Part shown: positions 7,706 through 15,092 of the stretch, piece after piece
Position numbering within the stretch: the first letter of the stretch is position 1
Layout: every line of letters begins with the position of its first letter
Origin: Streptococcus mitis
GTDB taxonomy: Bacteria; Bacillota; Bacilli; Lactobacillales; Streptococcaceae
Reading direction: 5' to 3'
DNA: 19,789 bases
Assembly (NCBI RefSeq): GCF_002860865.1
Contig: NZ_PKIE01000012.1
Location: forward strand, 1 to 19,789
The notes under the pieces: model-generated
Told to the model about the DNA's origin: nothing
Database searches by the model: none
What the model saw: the letters and a program-made list of their open reading frames with translations, nothing else
Translations under genes and position numbers: made by a program

Positions 7706-7749
7706 AAAACGCATATTATCAGGTCTTGAGCCTTGGTAATATGCGTTTT
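7706..7749. terminator. Bidirectional terminator between dehydratase and HAD genes
   Basis: AAAACGCATATTA (7706-7718) and TAATATGCGTTTT (7737-7749) form a perfect 13-bp stem. The plus strand continues with TTTTGTTATA, and on the minus strand the stem runs into TTTTTCTTTTTT. The two convergent genes can share it. Confidence 0.92.
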
Positions 7750-7805
7750 GTTATATAGAGACTTGCTCCATTTTCTTCTGGAATGGAGTCGTTGCCCAGT
7801 CTATG

Positions 7806-8438
7806 TTATTGAAAATACTCTAAAACCTCTAAGAGGGTATGGGCGATATAATCAGGATGATAGTTAAGCAAGTCTGCTTGCTCTCCAAATCCCCAAGTGA
7901 CGGCCAATTTTTGAATGCCTGTTTCTTGAGCTCCAAGCATATCAAACTTGGTATCTCCGATGATGATGGCTTGTTCCGGTGCTAGTTGATGTGCCTGCAA
8001 GGCTTGGCGAATGACATCTGCTTTATGTGGAGTTTCAGGGCTGGAACCATAAATGCCATCAAAGAAATGATAGATTCCTAAGTTTTTAGTCATATCTTGA
8101 GCGGTTGGAGTATTCTTTGTAGTGGTGATGTAGAGTGGATAACTGCTCGATAGCTCCTCAAGCAAGTCTACAATCTGAGGGAAGAGCTGAGCTTCATGGA
8201 TGCCTTTTGCCTTGTAGTAAGAACGGTATATCTGCACGGCTTTAGAAATTTGTTCTTTAGGCAGGCAGGTCGCAAAACTACTTTCGAGAGGCGGCCCCAT
8301 AAAACCACGAATAGTTTTGGCATCAGGGCTAGGTACTCCTAGCTCCTTAAAGGTATAGGTAAAGGCATTGTGAATCCCGATAGAACTGTCAACGAGGGTC
8401 CCATCTAGGTCAAAAAAGATAGCTGTGATAGAGGTCAT
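7806..8438 (-). CDS. HAD-superfamily phosphatase (Gph/5'-nucleotidase-like)
   Basis: The protein has 210 aa with the full HAD motif set: D10-L-D12-G-T (nucleophile and acid/base), T105-T-T107 (motif II), K139 (motif III) and G161-D-T-K-F-D166 (motif IV). The helical cap between motifs I and II places it in subfamily IA, close to phosphoglycolate phosphatase and nucleotidase-like enzymes. The substrate cannot be told from sequence. It is the last gene of the serine dehydratase transcript, 21 bases after sdaAA, with GGAGAAACC before the ATG. A link to serine metabolism is possible but may only reflect shared transcription. Confidence 0.88.
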   Translation of the reverse strand: MTSITAIFFDLDGTLVDSSIGIHNAFTYTFKELGVPSPDAKTIRGFMGPPLESSFATCLPKEQISKAVQIYRSYYKAKGIHEAQLFPQIVDLLEELSSSYPLYITTTKNTPTAQDMTKNLGIYHFFDGIYGSSPETPHKADVIRQALQAHQLAPEQAIIIGDTKFDMLGAQETGIQKLAVTWGFGEQADLLNYHPDYIAHTLLEVLEYFQ

Positions 8439-8459
8439 GGTTTCTCCTATTTGATAAGC

Positions 8460-9332
8460 TTATTCTCCGAAAATTTCTTTTTGGAGGCGACGACCAGTAG
8501 GGGTGGCAGCGAGTCCACCTTCAGCTGTTTCACGAAAGGCAGTTGGCATGCTTGCTCCTACTTGGTACATGGCATCGATAACTTCATCCACAGGAATTTT
8601 AGATTCGATACCTGCCAAGGCCATGTCTGCTGCGATGAAGGCAAAGCTAGCTCCCATGGCATTGCGCTTGACGCAGGGAACTTCGACCAAGCCGGCAACA
8701 GGGTCACAGATGAGGCCTAGCATATTTTTAATGACAAATGCAATGGCCTGACTGGCCTGATAAGGTGTCCCACCAGCAGCTAGAGTCAAGGCTGCAGCAC
8801 TCATAGCAGAGGCCGAACCAACCTCGGCCTGACAGCCACCTTCAGCACCTGAGATAGAGGCATTGTTTGCGATGACTAGTCCAAAGGCACCGGCAGCAAA
8901 TAGGAAATCCAGCTGTTGCTCGTGGCTGAGATCTAATTTTTCAATAGCAGCTGTTAGAACTGAGGGCAGACAGCCAGCACTTCCTGCGGTCGGAGTGGCA
9001 CAAACCAAGCCCATTTTAGCATTGTGTTCATTGACTGCGATGGCATTTCGGGCAGCCGAGAGAATCGTATAATCTGACAGAGTTTTTCCGTTTTTGATGT
9101 AGTGATCCAATTTGGCAGCATCTCCACCTGTCAGGCCACTACGAGATTTATTTTCATTGAGGCCAAGTTGGACAGAGGCTTTCATGACTTCCAGATTGCG
9201 TTCCATGAGAAGGAGGACTTCTTCACGTTCGCGACCAGTCAATTCAAACTCTGTTGTAATCATGAGTTCTGCGACATTTCCTTGAAAGTCCAGTTCTGCC
9301 TGCTCGACCAATTCTTTGATAGAATAAAACAT
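8460..9332 (-). CDS. sdaAA: L-serine ammonia-lyase (dehydratase), alpha subunit
   Basis: The protein has 290 aa, full length for the split Firmicute type. Together with the beta subunit it deaminates L-serine to pyruvate and ammonia using an oxygen-sensitive [4Fe-4S] cluster. Cysteines of the cluster region are visible at 111 and 121 (CATPTAGSAGC), 167 (GGCQAEVG), 209 (ICDPVAG) and 220 (VEVPC), all inside conserved family motifs. The gene starts 8 bases after sdaAB with TAGGAGGAAGC as ribosome site, so the subunits are co-translated from one transcript. No truncation or missing motif is seen. Confidence 0.96.
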   Translation of the reverse strand: MFYSIKELVEQAELDFQGNVAELMITTEFELTGREREEVLLLMERNLEVMKASVQLGLNENKSRSGLTGGDAAKLDHYIKNGKTLSDYTILSAARNAIAVNEHNAKMGLVCATPTAGSAGCLPSVLTAAIEKLDLSHEQQLDFLFAAGAFGLVIANNASISGAEGGCQAEVGSASAMSAAALTLAAGGTPYQASQAIAFVIKNMLGLICDPVAGLVEVPCVKRNAMGASFAFIAADMALAGIESKIPVDEVIDAMYQVGASMPTAFRETAEGGLAATPTGRRLQKEIFGE

Positions 9333-9340
9333 GCTTCCTC

Positions 9341-10012
9341 CTATTTAAAGAAATTGACATTGTGGAGATGAGGGATTTTTCGAATTTCTTCGATGGCCTC
9401 ATCACAGTTGCGACTGTCGACTTCAATAATCATAATAGCTTTTTCACCAGCTTTTTCACGAGTAACATTCATCTGGGCGATATTGATACCATAGCGTGAA
9501 AGGGCTTCTGTTACGAGGGCAATCATACCTGGAATATCTTGATGAACAATGATGATAGTTGGTGTATTCATATTGAGAGAGACGGCAAAGCCATTGAGTT
9601 CGGTTACCTGAATATTTCCTCCCCCGATAGAAATACCAGTCACGCTAATGGTCTTGTGGGCATTTTTAACGGTAATTTTAGTGGTATTAGGGTGAGGAGC
9701 ATTGCTGTCTTTCTGAATGGTCCAGACAATCTTGATGCCACGCTTGTGGGCAATTTCCAGGCTGTTTGGGATTTCAGGATCATCTGTATCCATGCCCAAA
9801 ATACCTGCAACAAGGGCTAGGTCTGTTCCGTGGCCACGATAGGTCTTGGCAAATGAGTTAAATAGTTGGAATTCGACTTCTGTCGGAGTATCGTCAAAGA
9901 TGGAAGAAACAATCTTCCCAATACGAACAGCACCAGCAGTATGGCTACTAGATGGGCCAATCATAACTGGTCCGATGATATCAAAGACAGATTGAAAACG
10001 AAGTGATTTCAT
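9341..10012 (-). CDS. sdaAB: L-serine ammonia-lyase (dehydratase), beta subunit
   Basis: The protein has 223 aa. The N-terminal half carries the conserved FDIIGPVMIGPSSSHTAGA (19-25 is the GPSSSHT core). Residues ~148-222 form an ACT domain (IIIVHQDIPGMIALVTEALS), probably the serine-sensing or regulatory part. First gene of the sdaAB-sdaAA-HAD operon. The start ATG is preceded by AAGGGGAAACTG, a weaker but well-spaced ribosome site. The complete gene pair predicts functional serine catabolism to pyruvate. Confidence 0.95.
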   Translation of the reverse strand: MKSLRFQSVFDIIGPVMIGPSSSHTAGAVRIGKIVSSIFDDTPTEVEFQLFNSFAKTYRGHGTDLALVAGILGMDTDDPEIPNSLEIAHKRGIKIVWTIQKDSNAPHPNTTKITVKNAHKTISVTGISIGGGNIQVTELNGFAVSLNMNTPTIIIVHQDIPGMIALVTEALSRYGINIAQMNVTREKAGEKAIMIIEVDSRNCDEAIEEIRKIPHLHNVNFFK

Positions 10013-10042
10013 CAGTTTCCCCTTATAAAAATTCTTATCTCT

Positions 10043-10051
10043 ATTATATCA
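10043..10051 (-). promoter_or_regulatory. Extended -10 promoter of the serine dehydratase operon
   Basis: On the minus strand TTTGATATAATAGAG contains TG-A-TATAAT, a perfect -10 with the extended TG. The -35 region is poor. The distance to the sdaAB start is about 30 bases. Confidence 0.65.
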
Positions 10052-10168
10052 AAGAATAAAGGTCTTGACTTTAATTGTGGATGAAAACCTTTCTAATACC
10101 TCAAATAGCATAAAAATAGTATCTTTTATGACAAAAAACACATTATTTAGGGAAATAAAAAATAATTT

Positions 10169-10185
10169 TGTAATATTTCTACATA
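10169..10185 (+). promoter_or_regulatory. Candidate WalR (VicR) site upstream of the LysM gene
   Basis: TGTAATATTTCTACATA resembles the WalR two-half-site pattern (TGTWA-N5-TGTWA), but the second half reads TACAT, so the match is imperfect. The pneumococcal LysM gene at this position is, as I recall, a member of the WalRK regulon. The promoter downstream (TATCAT near 10218) lacks a good -35, consistent with an activator. Confidence 0.35.
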
Positions 10186-10253
10186 AAAGTGTCAAGAAAC
10201 GGTAATATTTAAAGGGTATCATAGAACTATAGAAAGAAGGAGAATTTTCAAAT

Positions 10254-10874
10254 ATGAAATCAACAACTAAAAAGATTAAAACAACTCTTGCAGGAGTAGC
10301 TGCCTTGTTTGCAGTATTTGCTCCATCATTTGTATCTGCTCAAGAATCATCAACTTACACAGTTAAAGAAGGAGATACACTTTCAGAAATCGCTGAAACT
10401 CACAACACAACAGTTGAGAAATTGGCAGAAAACAACCACATTGACAACATCCATATGATTTATGTTGGTCAAGAGTTGGTTATCGACGGTCCAGCAACGC
10501 CAGTAGCACCAGCTTCAACGACTTATGAAGCTCCAGCAGCCCAAGACGAGGCTGTTTCAGCTCCAGTGACAGAAACTACAGAAGTAGCAGAAGAAACTCC
10601 AGTAGTAAGCGAAACAGTAGCAGAAGAAACAGTTGCTTCAACTGTAAGCGGATCTGAAGCAGAAGCTAAAGAATGGATTGCACAAAAAGAATCAGGCGGT
10701 AGCTACACAGCTACAAACGGACGTTATATCGGACGTTACCAATTGACAGATTCATACTTGAACGGTGACTACTCAGCTGAAAACCAAGAACGTGTAGCAG
10801 ATGCCTATGTTGCAGGACGTTACGGTTCATGGACAGCCGCTAAAAACTTCTGGCTTAATAACGGCTGGTATTAA
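10254..10874 (+). CDS. Secreted LysM protein with IsaA/SceD-like C-terminal domain
   Basis: The protein has 206 aa. A signal peptide (KKIKTT, hydrophobic core, cleavage after VSA at residue 29) is followed by a LysM peptidoglycan-binding domain at about 34-78 (TYTVKEGDTLSEIAE). A Pro/Ala/Thr/Glu linker of ~55 residues leads to a C-terminal domain from ~137 (WIAQKESGGSYTATNGRYIG ... GSWTAAKNFWLNNGWY). That domain is like the end of the staphylococcal IsaA/SceD transglycosylase-like proteins, including the conserved ESGG glutamate and the NNGWY end. Probably a cell-wall remodelling hydrolase acting outside the membrane. AGAAGGAG precedes the ATG. The last 11 codons and the following ~40 bases are duplicated after argH. 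Confidence 0.92.
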   Translation: MKSTTKKIKTTLAGVAALFAVFAPSFVSAQESSTYTVKEGDTLSEIAETHNTTVEKLAENNHIDNIHMIYVGQELVIDGPATPVAPASTTYEAPAAQDEAVSAPVTETTEVAEETPVVSETVAEETVASTVSGSEAEAKEWIAQKESGGSYTATNGRYIGRYQLTDSYLNGDYSAENQERVADAYVAGRYGSWTAAKNFWLNNGWY

Positions 10875-10917
10875 GAACTAACGAACAAATAATATGTAAA
10901 AGTCGAGGAATCCCCTC
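10840..10917 (+). repeat. Direct repeat, copy 1 (3' end of the LysM gene plus terminator)
   Basis: This stretch aligns with 19579-19657 at about 71 of 79 columns including one single-base gap. It covers the last codons of the LysM gene, its stop codon and most of the terminator stem. Here it is intact and functional. Confidence 0.85.
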
Positions 10918-10925
10918 GACTTTTT
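10899..10925. terminator. Terminator after the LysM gene, shared with the Rgg gene
   Basis: AAAGTCGAGG and CCTCGACTTT form a perfect 10-bp stem with a short loop; TTTTTATTTTT follows on the plus strand. It overlaps the stop codon of the convergent Rgg gene, and on the minus strand CTTTTACATATT follows, so it may act in both directions but better rightward. Confidence 0.9.
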
Positions 10926-11787
10926 ATTTTTCCTTCGCTTGGTAATAGATCTCTACTTCTTTTTTGAGATGAGACAGCATAGAAGTTTCCTCGGTCAGCT
11001 CCAGAAGTGAGAAACCTTTTTGGATAAGTCTAGCATCATCCCTACAAATCCCGATACGGACATAGCAGATAGCAAGCCTATCGTAGCTTTTCTTGTTCTT
11101 GGCCTCCTCTAGTAAAGTATAGCAGATTTGCTTACACATGTTTTTGTCTTGATTGTATAAGTAAATAGTGGAAAGGTTGAGTAGGATTGCTACTCGCAGT
11201 TCATATAGATGTTGATAGTTTTTATAGACTTCCAAGCGTTGCAAGATTTTTTCAGTGATGAGATGGAGGTGTTCAATGGGAAAGCTGAAAAGGATGGTAT
11301 TGAGGATTTTTAGATCATTTTCATACCATGTATCTTGTTTTTCAATTTTTTCCCAAAGTTTTTTGACAGTCTGTTTCACTTGGTCTGACAGTTGCTCTGT
11401 ACCATGTTGACGGATATGAATGACAACTTCCAGCATATCCCTGATTTCTTCTATAGGAAGGTCGTGATGGGTCTTGAGATAGTTTTGGCATGTTTCAAAA
11501 AAATCAACTAGACTACTGCTGCCAATGATAGAACTCATATTGAAATAAGTTTGCATGATGTCTGTTCGTTGGCTCGGTTGATAGAGGTGGCAGATATAGT
11601 CAAACTCTTCAAAACTCATATTGATTTGCCGGAGAAGAAACTCCATATTTTCATATTTGGGAGTTGCTTTGCCACTTTCAATTTTTGATAAGCTGGTTCT
11701 TGAGAGAACCTCCCCACAGACCTCTTCTTGGGTCAATCCTTTTGACTCACGTATTTCTTTATATACTTTCCCGAAATCATAACGCAT
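10924..11787 (-). CDS. Rgg/MutR-family transcriptional regulator
   Basis: The protein has 287 aa from the chosen ATG (MRYDFGKVYKEIRESKG), the usual Rgg length. A longer reading to 11820 exists, but 11787 has AAGGAG seven bases upstream. An N-terminal XRE-type helix-turn-helix (residues ~5-60: GLTQEEVCGEVLSRTSLSKIESG) is followed by a ~220-residue all-helical, TPR-like domain that in Rgg proteins binds short peptides. It is divergent from the 37-aa peptide and the gene set behind it, the usual layout of Rgg regulators and their targets. MutR-type members often control bacteriocin loci, which fits the lactococcin-972-type transporter downstream. No cognate short hydrophobic peptide of the classical ~22-aa size is seen. 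Confidence 0.9.
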   Translation of the reverse strand: MRYDFGKVYKEIRESKGLTQEEVCGEVLSRTSLSKIESGKATPKYENMEFLLRQINMSFEEFDYICHLYQPSQRTDIMQTYFNMSSIIGSSSLVDFFETCQNYLKTHHDLPIEEIRDMLEVVIHIRQHGTEQLSDQVKQTVKKLWEKIEKQDTWYENDLKILNTILFSFPIEHLHLITEKILQRLEVYKNYQHLYELRVAILLNLSTIYLYNQDKNMCKQICYTLLEEAKNKKSYDRLAICYVRIGICRDDARLIQKGFSLLELTEETSMLSHLKKEVEIYYQAKEK

Positions 11788-11842
11788 GGGCTTTCTCCTT
11801 TTTGTGAAAAAAGTTAACAAATAATAAAATCCTATTAAAAAT

Positions 11843-11851
11843 ATTGTATCA
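11843..11851 (-). promoter_or_regulatory. Extended -10 promoter of the rgg gene
   Basis: On the minus strand TTATGATACAAT holds TG-A-TACAAT, about 55 bases before the rgg ATG. No clear -35. Confidence 0.5.
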
Positions 11852-11922
11852 TAATAACAGGAATAGTAAAAAAGAAAGCTAAAATAAGTTTGGTGTAATT
11901 TTAAGATGGGGTTAATGAGTAC

Positions 11923-11928
11923 TATGAT
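11923..11928 (+). promoter_or_regulatory. Candidate -10 of the divergent small-peptide transcript
   Basis: TATGAT lies 23 bases upstream of the 37-aa ORF. The best -35 at 17 bases is TTTAAG, a poor match, which is what one expects of a promoter needing an activator such as the adjacent Rgg protein. Confidence 0.4.
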
Positions 11929-11951
11929 GTAACTAGAAAAGGGGTGGAAAA

Positions 11952-12065
11952 ATGTTTAAAAATAAGGAGCTTTTTCGAGTAGTCATGATATTTGTGATAG
12001 GAACTATCCTAATTTTAATGACACCAGTCTTATTTAAAGTTGTTATGGAACTATTTTCAAAATAA
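11952..12065 (+). CDS. 37-aa hydrophobic peptide divergent from rgg
   Basis: The peptide begins MFKNKELFRVVMIFVIGT and ends ELFSK. A charged N-terminus precedes one membrane-spanning segment (about residues 8-33). AAAAGGGGTGG lies 5 bases before the ATG, so translation is likely. It is too long and too hydrophobic throughout to be a standard SHP pheromone (~22-25 aa), and there is no double-glycine leader. It could be a small membrane protein, an immunity peptide or an atypical Rgg-linked peptide. It is not recognised as a known family; support is the ribosome site, the position next to rgg and an uninterrupted frame. Confidence 0.6.
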   Translation: MFKNKELFRVVMIFVIGTILILMTPVLFKVVMELFSK

Positions 12066-12067
12066 AT

Positions 12068-12092
12068 ACGACTCTGCTTTAGGTAGAGTCGT
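12068..12092 (+). other. Hairpin between the 37-aa peptide and the next gene
   Basis: ACGACTCT (12068-12075) and AGAGTCGT (12085-12092) form a perfect 8-bp stem with a 9-base loop, two bases after the peptide's stop. No U-tract follows, so it is not an ordinary terminator. It ends five bases before the AGGAGG of the next gene and could stabilise or process the transcript or modulate translation. Confidence 0.6.
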
Positions 12093-12110
12093 GAATCAGG
12101 AGGTTAAGTG

Positions 12111-12698
12111 ATGAACTACAATGTAAAATATCTCTTATCAGGAATATTTGTCCTAGTCTTTATAGGTTTCCTAGTCTGGATGCGTTATTTTAATCAGAAG
12201 AAGGAAGAAGCGCATTCGGATGTGTCTTTTGAAGCGAGGTTAGATAGTGAGGTCAAGGCCTTATATAAACAACTAGGATTGGGTGAGGAGCCTCATTATT
12301 TCTTAGCTTATCGCTACTTACATCCTTGGTTTAATTTGGCGATTTTACCACCAACAGTTGAAATTTTCTTAACTAAAATAGCGCTAGTGATGGTAACTCC
12401 AGATGAACTACTGATAAGAAATCTTGGGAATGGGATGATTTTCACAAATGAGCATCATCGCGATTTGCGGCAAGGACTTATCCGCATTCCAAAATCAGAG
12501 ATGAAAGAATTTGAGATTCGTAACTGGAAAAAATTTTTTGTATTTGGCGATTTTTTGACAATTAAAACAAGCCAACATAGCTATTATTTGCAGGTTAGAG
12601 ATGATGGACTTCAAAGAGGAAGTCTCTCTACCAAACATTTCTCAGACTTGAAGAGTCAAGATTTTCTCGGATTATTGATAGATAAAAGAACATTCTGA
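12111..12698 (+). CDS. Unknown membrane-anchored protein (195 aa)
   Basis: One N-terminal membrane helix (about residues 7-25) precedes a soluble part with no motif I can name. Residues ~95-170 alternate beta strands (ELLIRNLG, LIRIPKSEMKEFEI, FLTIKTSQHSYYLQV) in a way reminiscent of bacterial PH-like or YcxB-type domains; that is only a fold guess. Start: GTG at 12108 and ATG at 12111 are adjacent; ATG is chosen because AGGAGG lies seven bases upstream of it. The gene sits between two small hydrophobic peptides and upstream of a bacteriocin-type transporter, so an immunity or accessory role is possible. There is no terminator before the next small gene. Confidence 0.75.
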   Translation: MNYNVKYLLSGIFVLVFIGFLVWMRYFNQKKEEAHSDVSFEARLDSEVKALYKQLGLGEEPHYFLAYRYLHPWFNLAILPPTVEIFLTKIALVMVTPDELLIRNLGNGMIFTNEHHRDLRQGLIRIPKSEMKEFEIRNWKKFFVFGDFLTIKTSQHSYYLQVRDDGLQRGSLSTKHFSDLKSQDFLGLLIDKRTF

Positions 12699-12722
12699 TA
12701 GACAATTGCCCTAACGGCTTAT

Positions 12723-12757
12723 TGTAAACTTTACAGATAAGTTGTAAATACTAGAAT
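12723..12757 (+). promoter_or_regulatory. Candidate promoter with overlapping palindrome
   Basis: TGTAAACTTTACA (12723-12735) is a perfect inverted repeat around one base, and another TGTAAA follows at 12743-12748. TTTACA (12730-12735) can serve as -35, with TAGAAT (12752-12757) as -10 after 16 bases. A regulator binding the TGTAAA/TTTACA arms would cover the -35. This would start the transcript for the 51-aa peptide and the transporter. Confidence 0.5.
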
Positions 12758-12778
12758 CCCTTCAGAAAGGCAATTCCT

Positions 12779-12934
12779 ATGAAAAATAAAATTTTAATCA
12801 TTATTTATATATTAGCCTCGCTAATCACCAGTTTTGTAATCTTTTCACTTTTACATATTGATTTTAAATGGTGGACAACTCTGGCTATAAGTGCAGGATT
12901 TATTTACACCTACTTAAAATTTAGTAAAAAATAA
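12779..12934 (+). CDS. 51-aa two-helix membrane peptide
   Basis: MKNKILIIIYILASLITSFV opens a peptide with two hydrophobic stretches (about 4-25 and 33-46) split by the short polar HIDFKWW turn, with a basic C-terminus (KFSKK). AGAAAGG lies about 10 bases before the ATG. It ends 49 bases before the permease gene and is probably co-transcribed. It is not lactococcin-972-like: there is no cleavable secretory signal with a mature Gly/Trp-rich domain. It may be an immunity peptide or a small transporter subunit; not recognised. Confidence 0.6.
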   Translation: MKNKILIIIYILASLITSFVIFSLLHIDFKWWTTLAISAGFIYTYLKFSKK

Positions 12935-12983
12935 AAAGCACTTGCACCTATCTCACTTTCGTCTCTTCACGGGAGGTATCTCT

Positions 12984-15092
12984 ATGAAAAAAATCAGTCA
13001 TCTTTGTATGTTTCTGCTGTTGCTGTGTACCACTTTTTTTGTTTTTAATGTAAACTACACACGTGAAGCGGTTCGGATTCGGGAAATGGGAAAGACTGTA
13101 GATTCTTTGGATTTGTATTTGAAAGATATTAACGAACCTGCAGCGTCTGTTCTTCGATTTTTTGAGGATGTATCAAAGGAGTACAAAGTCTCCATCATCA
13201 AAACAGACAGTGGTGATGAGGTAATCAAGTCTGGTGTTTTTGATAAAGATACCTTCCCCTACCAAGAGTTTGGGATTTCTTCTCTTGATTTTACCACAGA
13301 TGGTGAAGGAGTCTACAGTAATAAAGAAATTTCTAATAAACTTGGTACGATTCCGACTTTTCTAAAAGCCAAGCCTATTCAGCTTATGACTTTTCAAATC
13401 TATATCAAGGATACATCTCGTAGTTTAAATGGTCGCTATACGATAACTTCTACACAAGAGATGGATAAGGATAGGATTGTACAGAAATGGAGCGATTTTT
13501 TCAAGATAGACCAGGCTACCTTGCTAGAGCCTACCTATAAAAGTGCAGTGGAAGTCATAAATCGAGATTTGCTTTTATCTGCCATTGTTTTTGTCTTGGC
13601 TATTTTACTTCTTGTGTTAGTAACAGTGTATCAGCCGATGATGGAGATGAAACGAGTGGGGGTTCAAAAGTTACTTGGTTTTCAAAGCGGGGCGATTTTA
13701 TCTGGTTTTGTAAAGACTAATTTTTATCTTCTCTTGGGTGGAAGTCTTATCATTGACTTGGGACTATTTTTAGTGCTGGACTACAGACCAAAACTTCTGT
13801 TCCCAAGTTTACTCTTATCCCAATTTCTGCTTTTACAGTTGTATTTGTTCATCAGTTGGCTGACCTACCTGATGATTCAAAAAATGACAGTCAGTTCCAT
13901 GTTGAAAGGTTTTTCATCTGTCAAACTTGGTCTTATCTTCAATTATGTGATGAAAATAGGGACAACTATTTTACTGACGGCCTTACTGATTGGGGTGGGC
14001 AGAAGTTTAGAACAAGAAAACAAAGAACTTGCTTATCAGCAACAGTGGGTAAGCCAAGGTAATTACCTGACCTTAGAAACCTTCAAACTCAATGATAACC
14101 TGTGGCAAGAAGAGCTAGCAGGTTCAGGGAAATCTACAGATTATTTCTACCAATTTTATCAAGACTTGCTAGCAAAAACACAAGTAAACTATGTGCGAAG
14201 TGCGAGTCTTCCTATCAAACCAGTCATCAAAGCTGAACAAGTGCAGAACTACCAACTGCCTGATAAGGTAGATGTTTACTATGCTAATAGCAATTTTCTA
14301 AAGAGCAAGGGATTCAAGTTACCAGATACCGGCACTAAAAAGGTGATTTTGATGCCAGCCAGTGATAAAGGACAAGAAGGCAAGAATCAGTTCTTGGGAA
14401 AATCCATCGCCTATCTTTCTATGAGGTATGAAGATCAGCAAAAGCAAACAATAGAAGATATGGATGTAGAAATTGCCTACTATGAAGGAGATTGGTCTTT
14501 CTTCCCTTATAATAATGAGCGAAAGGAAAATCTCCACAATCCAATCATTAGTCTGGTAAATGATCAAGACATGATGTGGGAAGAAAAGACTCGCTTGTCA
14601 ACGACAGGTTTAAACAATCCGATGAAAGTTGAAAATACAGAACAAAATCAAAAAGTGATTACGGAGTTAGTTGAGAAATTATCAGATGGGAATTATTTAA
14701 AATTTTCATCGATTCAAGCCATTCAACAAGAGAAAGTAGATTCTTATCGAGATGCAGTTCGAAATCTTAATATACTCTTTGCTTTGTTTGGTCTCCTTAG
14801 CATGATGATTTCCTACTTCTTACTAGTAACAACTTTCTTGTTGAAGCGAACAGATATCATTACCAAGAAGTTTATGGGGTGGAAACTGGTCGATCGCTAC
14901 CGTCCTCTCTTAGTTCTGCTCTTGCTGGGCTATAGTCTGCCTCTTCTAGTCTTGATTTTCTTTGCCCATGCGCTCTTGCCACTTCTACTGTTTGCAGGCT
15001 TTACATGTTTGGATATACTATTTGTGCTAGGCTTGGCTTCTAGGATGGAGAAAAGAAGTCTAGTAGAATTATTGAAAGGGGGCATCTTATGA
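12984..15092 (+). CDS. Lactococcin-972-type bacteriocin-associated permease (DUF1430)
   Basis: The protein has 702 aa from ATG 12984, chosen over a TTG 42 bases upstream because GGGAGG lies seven bases before it. Layout: one helix near 5-25, an extracellular domain of ~175 residues, a block of four helices (about 195-345), a second extracellular domain of ~240 residues, then three or four helices at the C-terminus. This is a duplicated FtsX/MacB-like arrangement typical of the bacteriocin-associated integral membrane protein family (TIGR01654/DUF1430) that accompanies lactococcin-972 peptides. It overlaps the ATPase gene by 4 bases (ATGA). Function in export or immunity is the family's usual assignment. 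No bacteriocin gene of that family is found here. Confidence 0.88.
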   Translation: MKKISHLCMFLLLLCTTFFVFNVNYTREAVRIREMGKTVDSLDLYLKDINEPAASVLRFFEDVSKEYKVSIIKTDSGDEVIKSGVFDKDTFPYQEFGISSLDFTTDGEGVYSNKEISNKLGTIPTFLKAKPIQLMTFQIYIKDTSRSLNGRYTITSTQEMDKDRIVQKWSDFFKIDQATLLEPTYKSAVEVINRDLLLSAIVFVLAILLLVLVTVYQPMMEMKRVGVQKLLGFQSGAILSGFVKTNFYLLLGGSLIIDLGLFLVLDYRPKLLFPSLLLSQFLLLQLYLFISWLTYLMIQKMTVSSMLKGFSSVKLGLIFNYVMKIGTTILLTALLIGVGRSLEQENKELAYQQQWVSQGNYLTLETFKLNDNLWQEELAGSGKSTDYFYQFYQDLLAKTQVNYVRSASLPIKPVIKAEQVQNYQLPDKVDVYYANSNFLKSKGFKLPDTGTKKVILMPASDKGQEGKNQFLGKSIAYLSMRYEDQQKQTIEDMDVEIAYYEGDWSFFPYNNERKENLHNPIISLVNDQDMMWEEKTRLSTTGLNNPMKVENTEQNQKVITELVEKLSDGNYLKFSSIQAIQQEKVDSYRDAVRNLNILFALFGLLSMMISYFLLVTTFLLKRTDIITKKFMGWKLVDRYRPLLVLLLLGYSLPLLVLIFFAHALLPLLLFAGFTCLDILFVLGLASRMEKRSLVELLKGGIL

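Noticed and set aside
7768..7790. CTCCATT / AATGGAG hairpin after the HAD gene
   Set aside because: Seven-bp stem without a U-tract on the minus strand; the bidirectional terminator at 7706-7749 is sufficient.
12942..12983. TTG start 14 codons upstream of the DUF1430 permease
   Set aside because: GGGAGG with ideal spacing precedes ATG 12984, and the extension is not a usual N-terminus for the family.
11788..12984. Possible lactococcin-972 bacteriocin gene
   Set aside because: Read in all frames, no ~90-110 residue secreted protein appears; only the 37-aa, 195-aa and 51-aa frames are supported.
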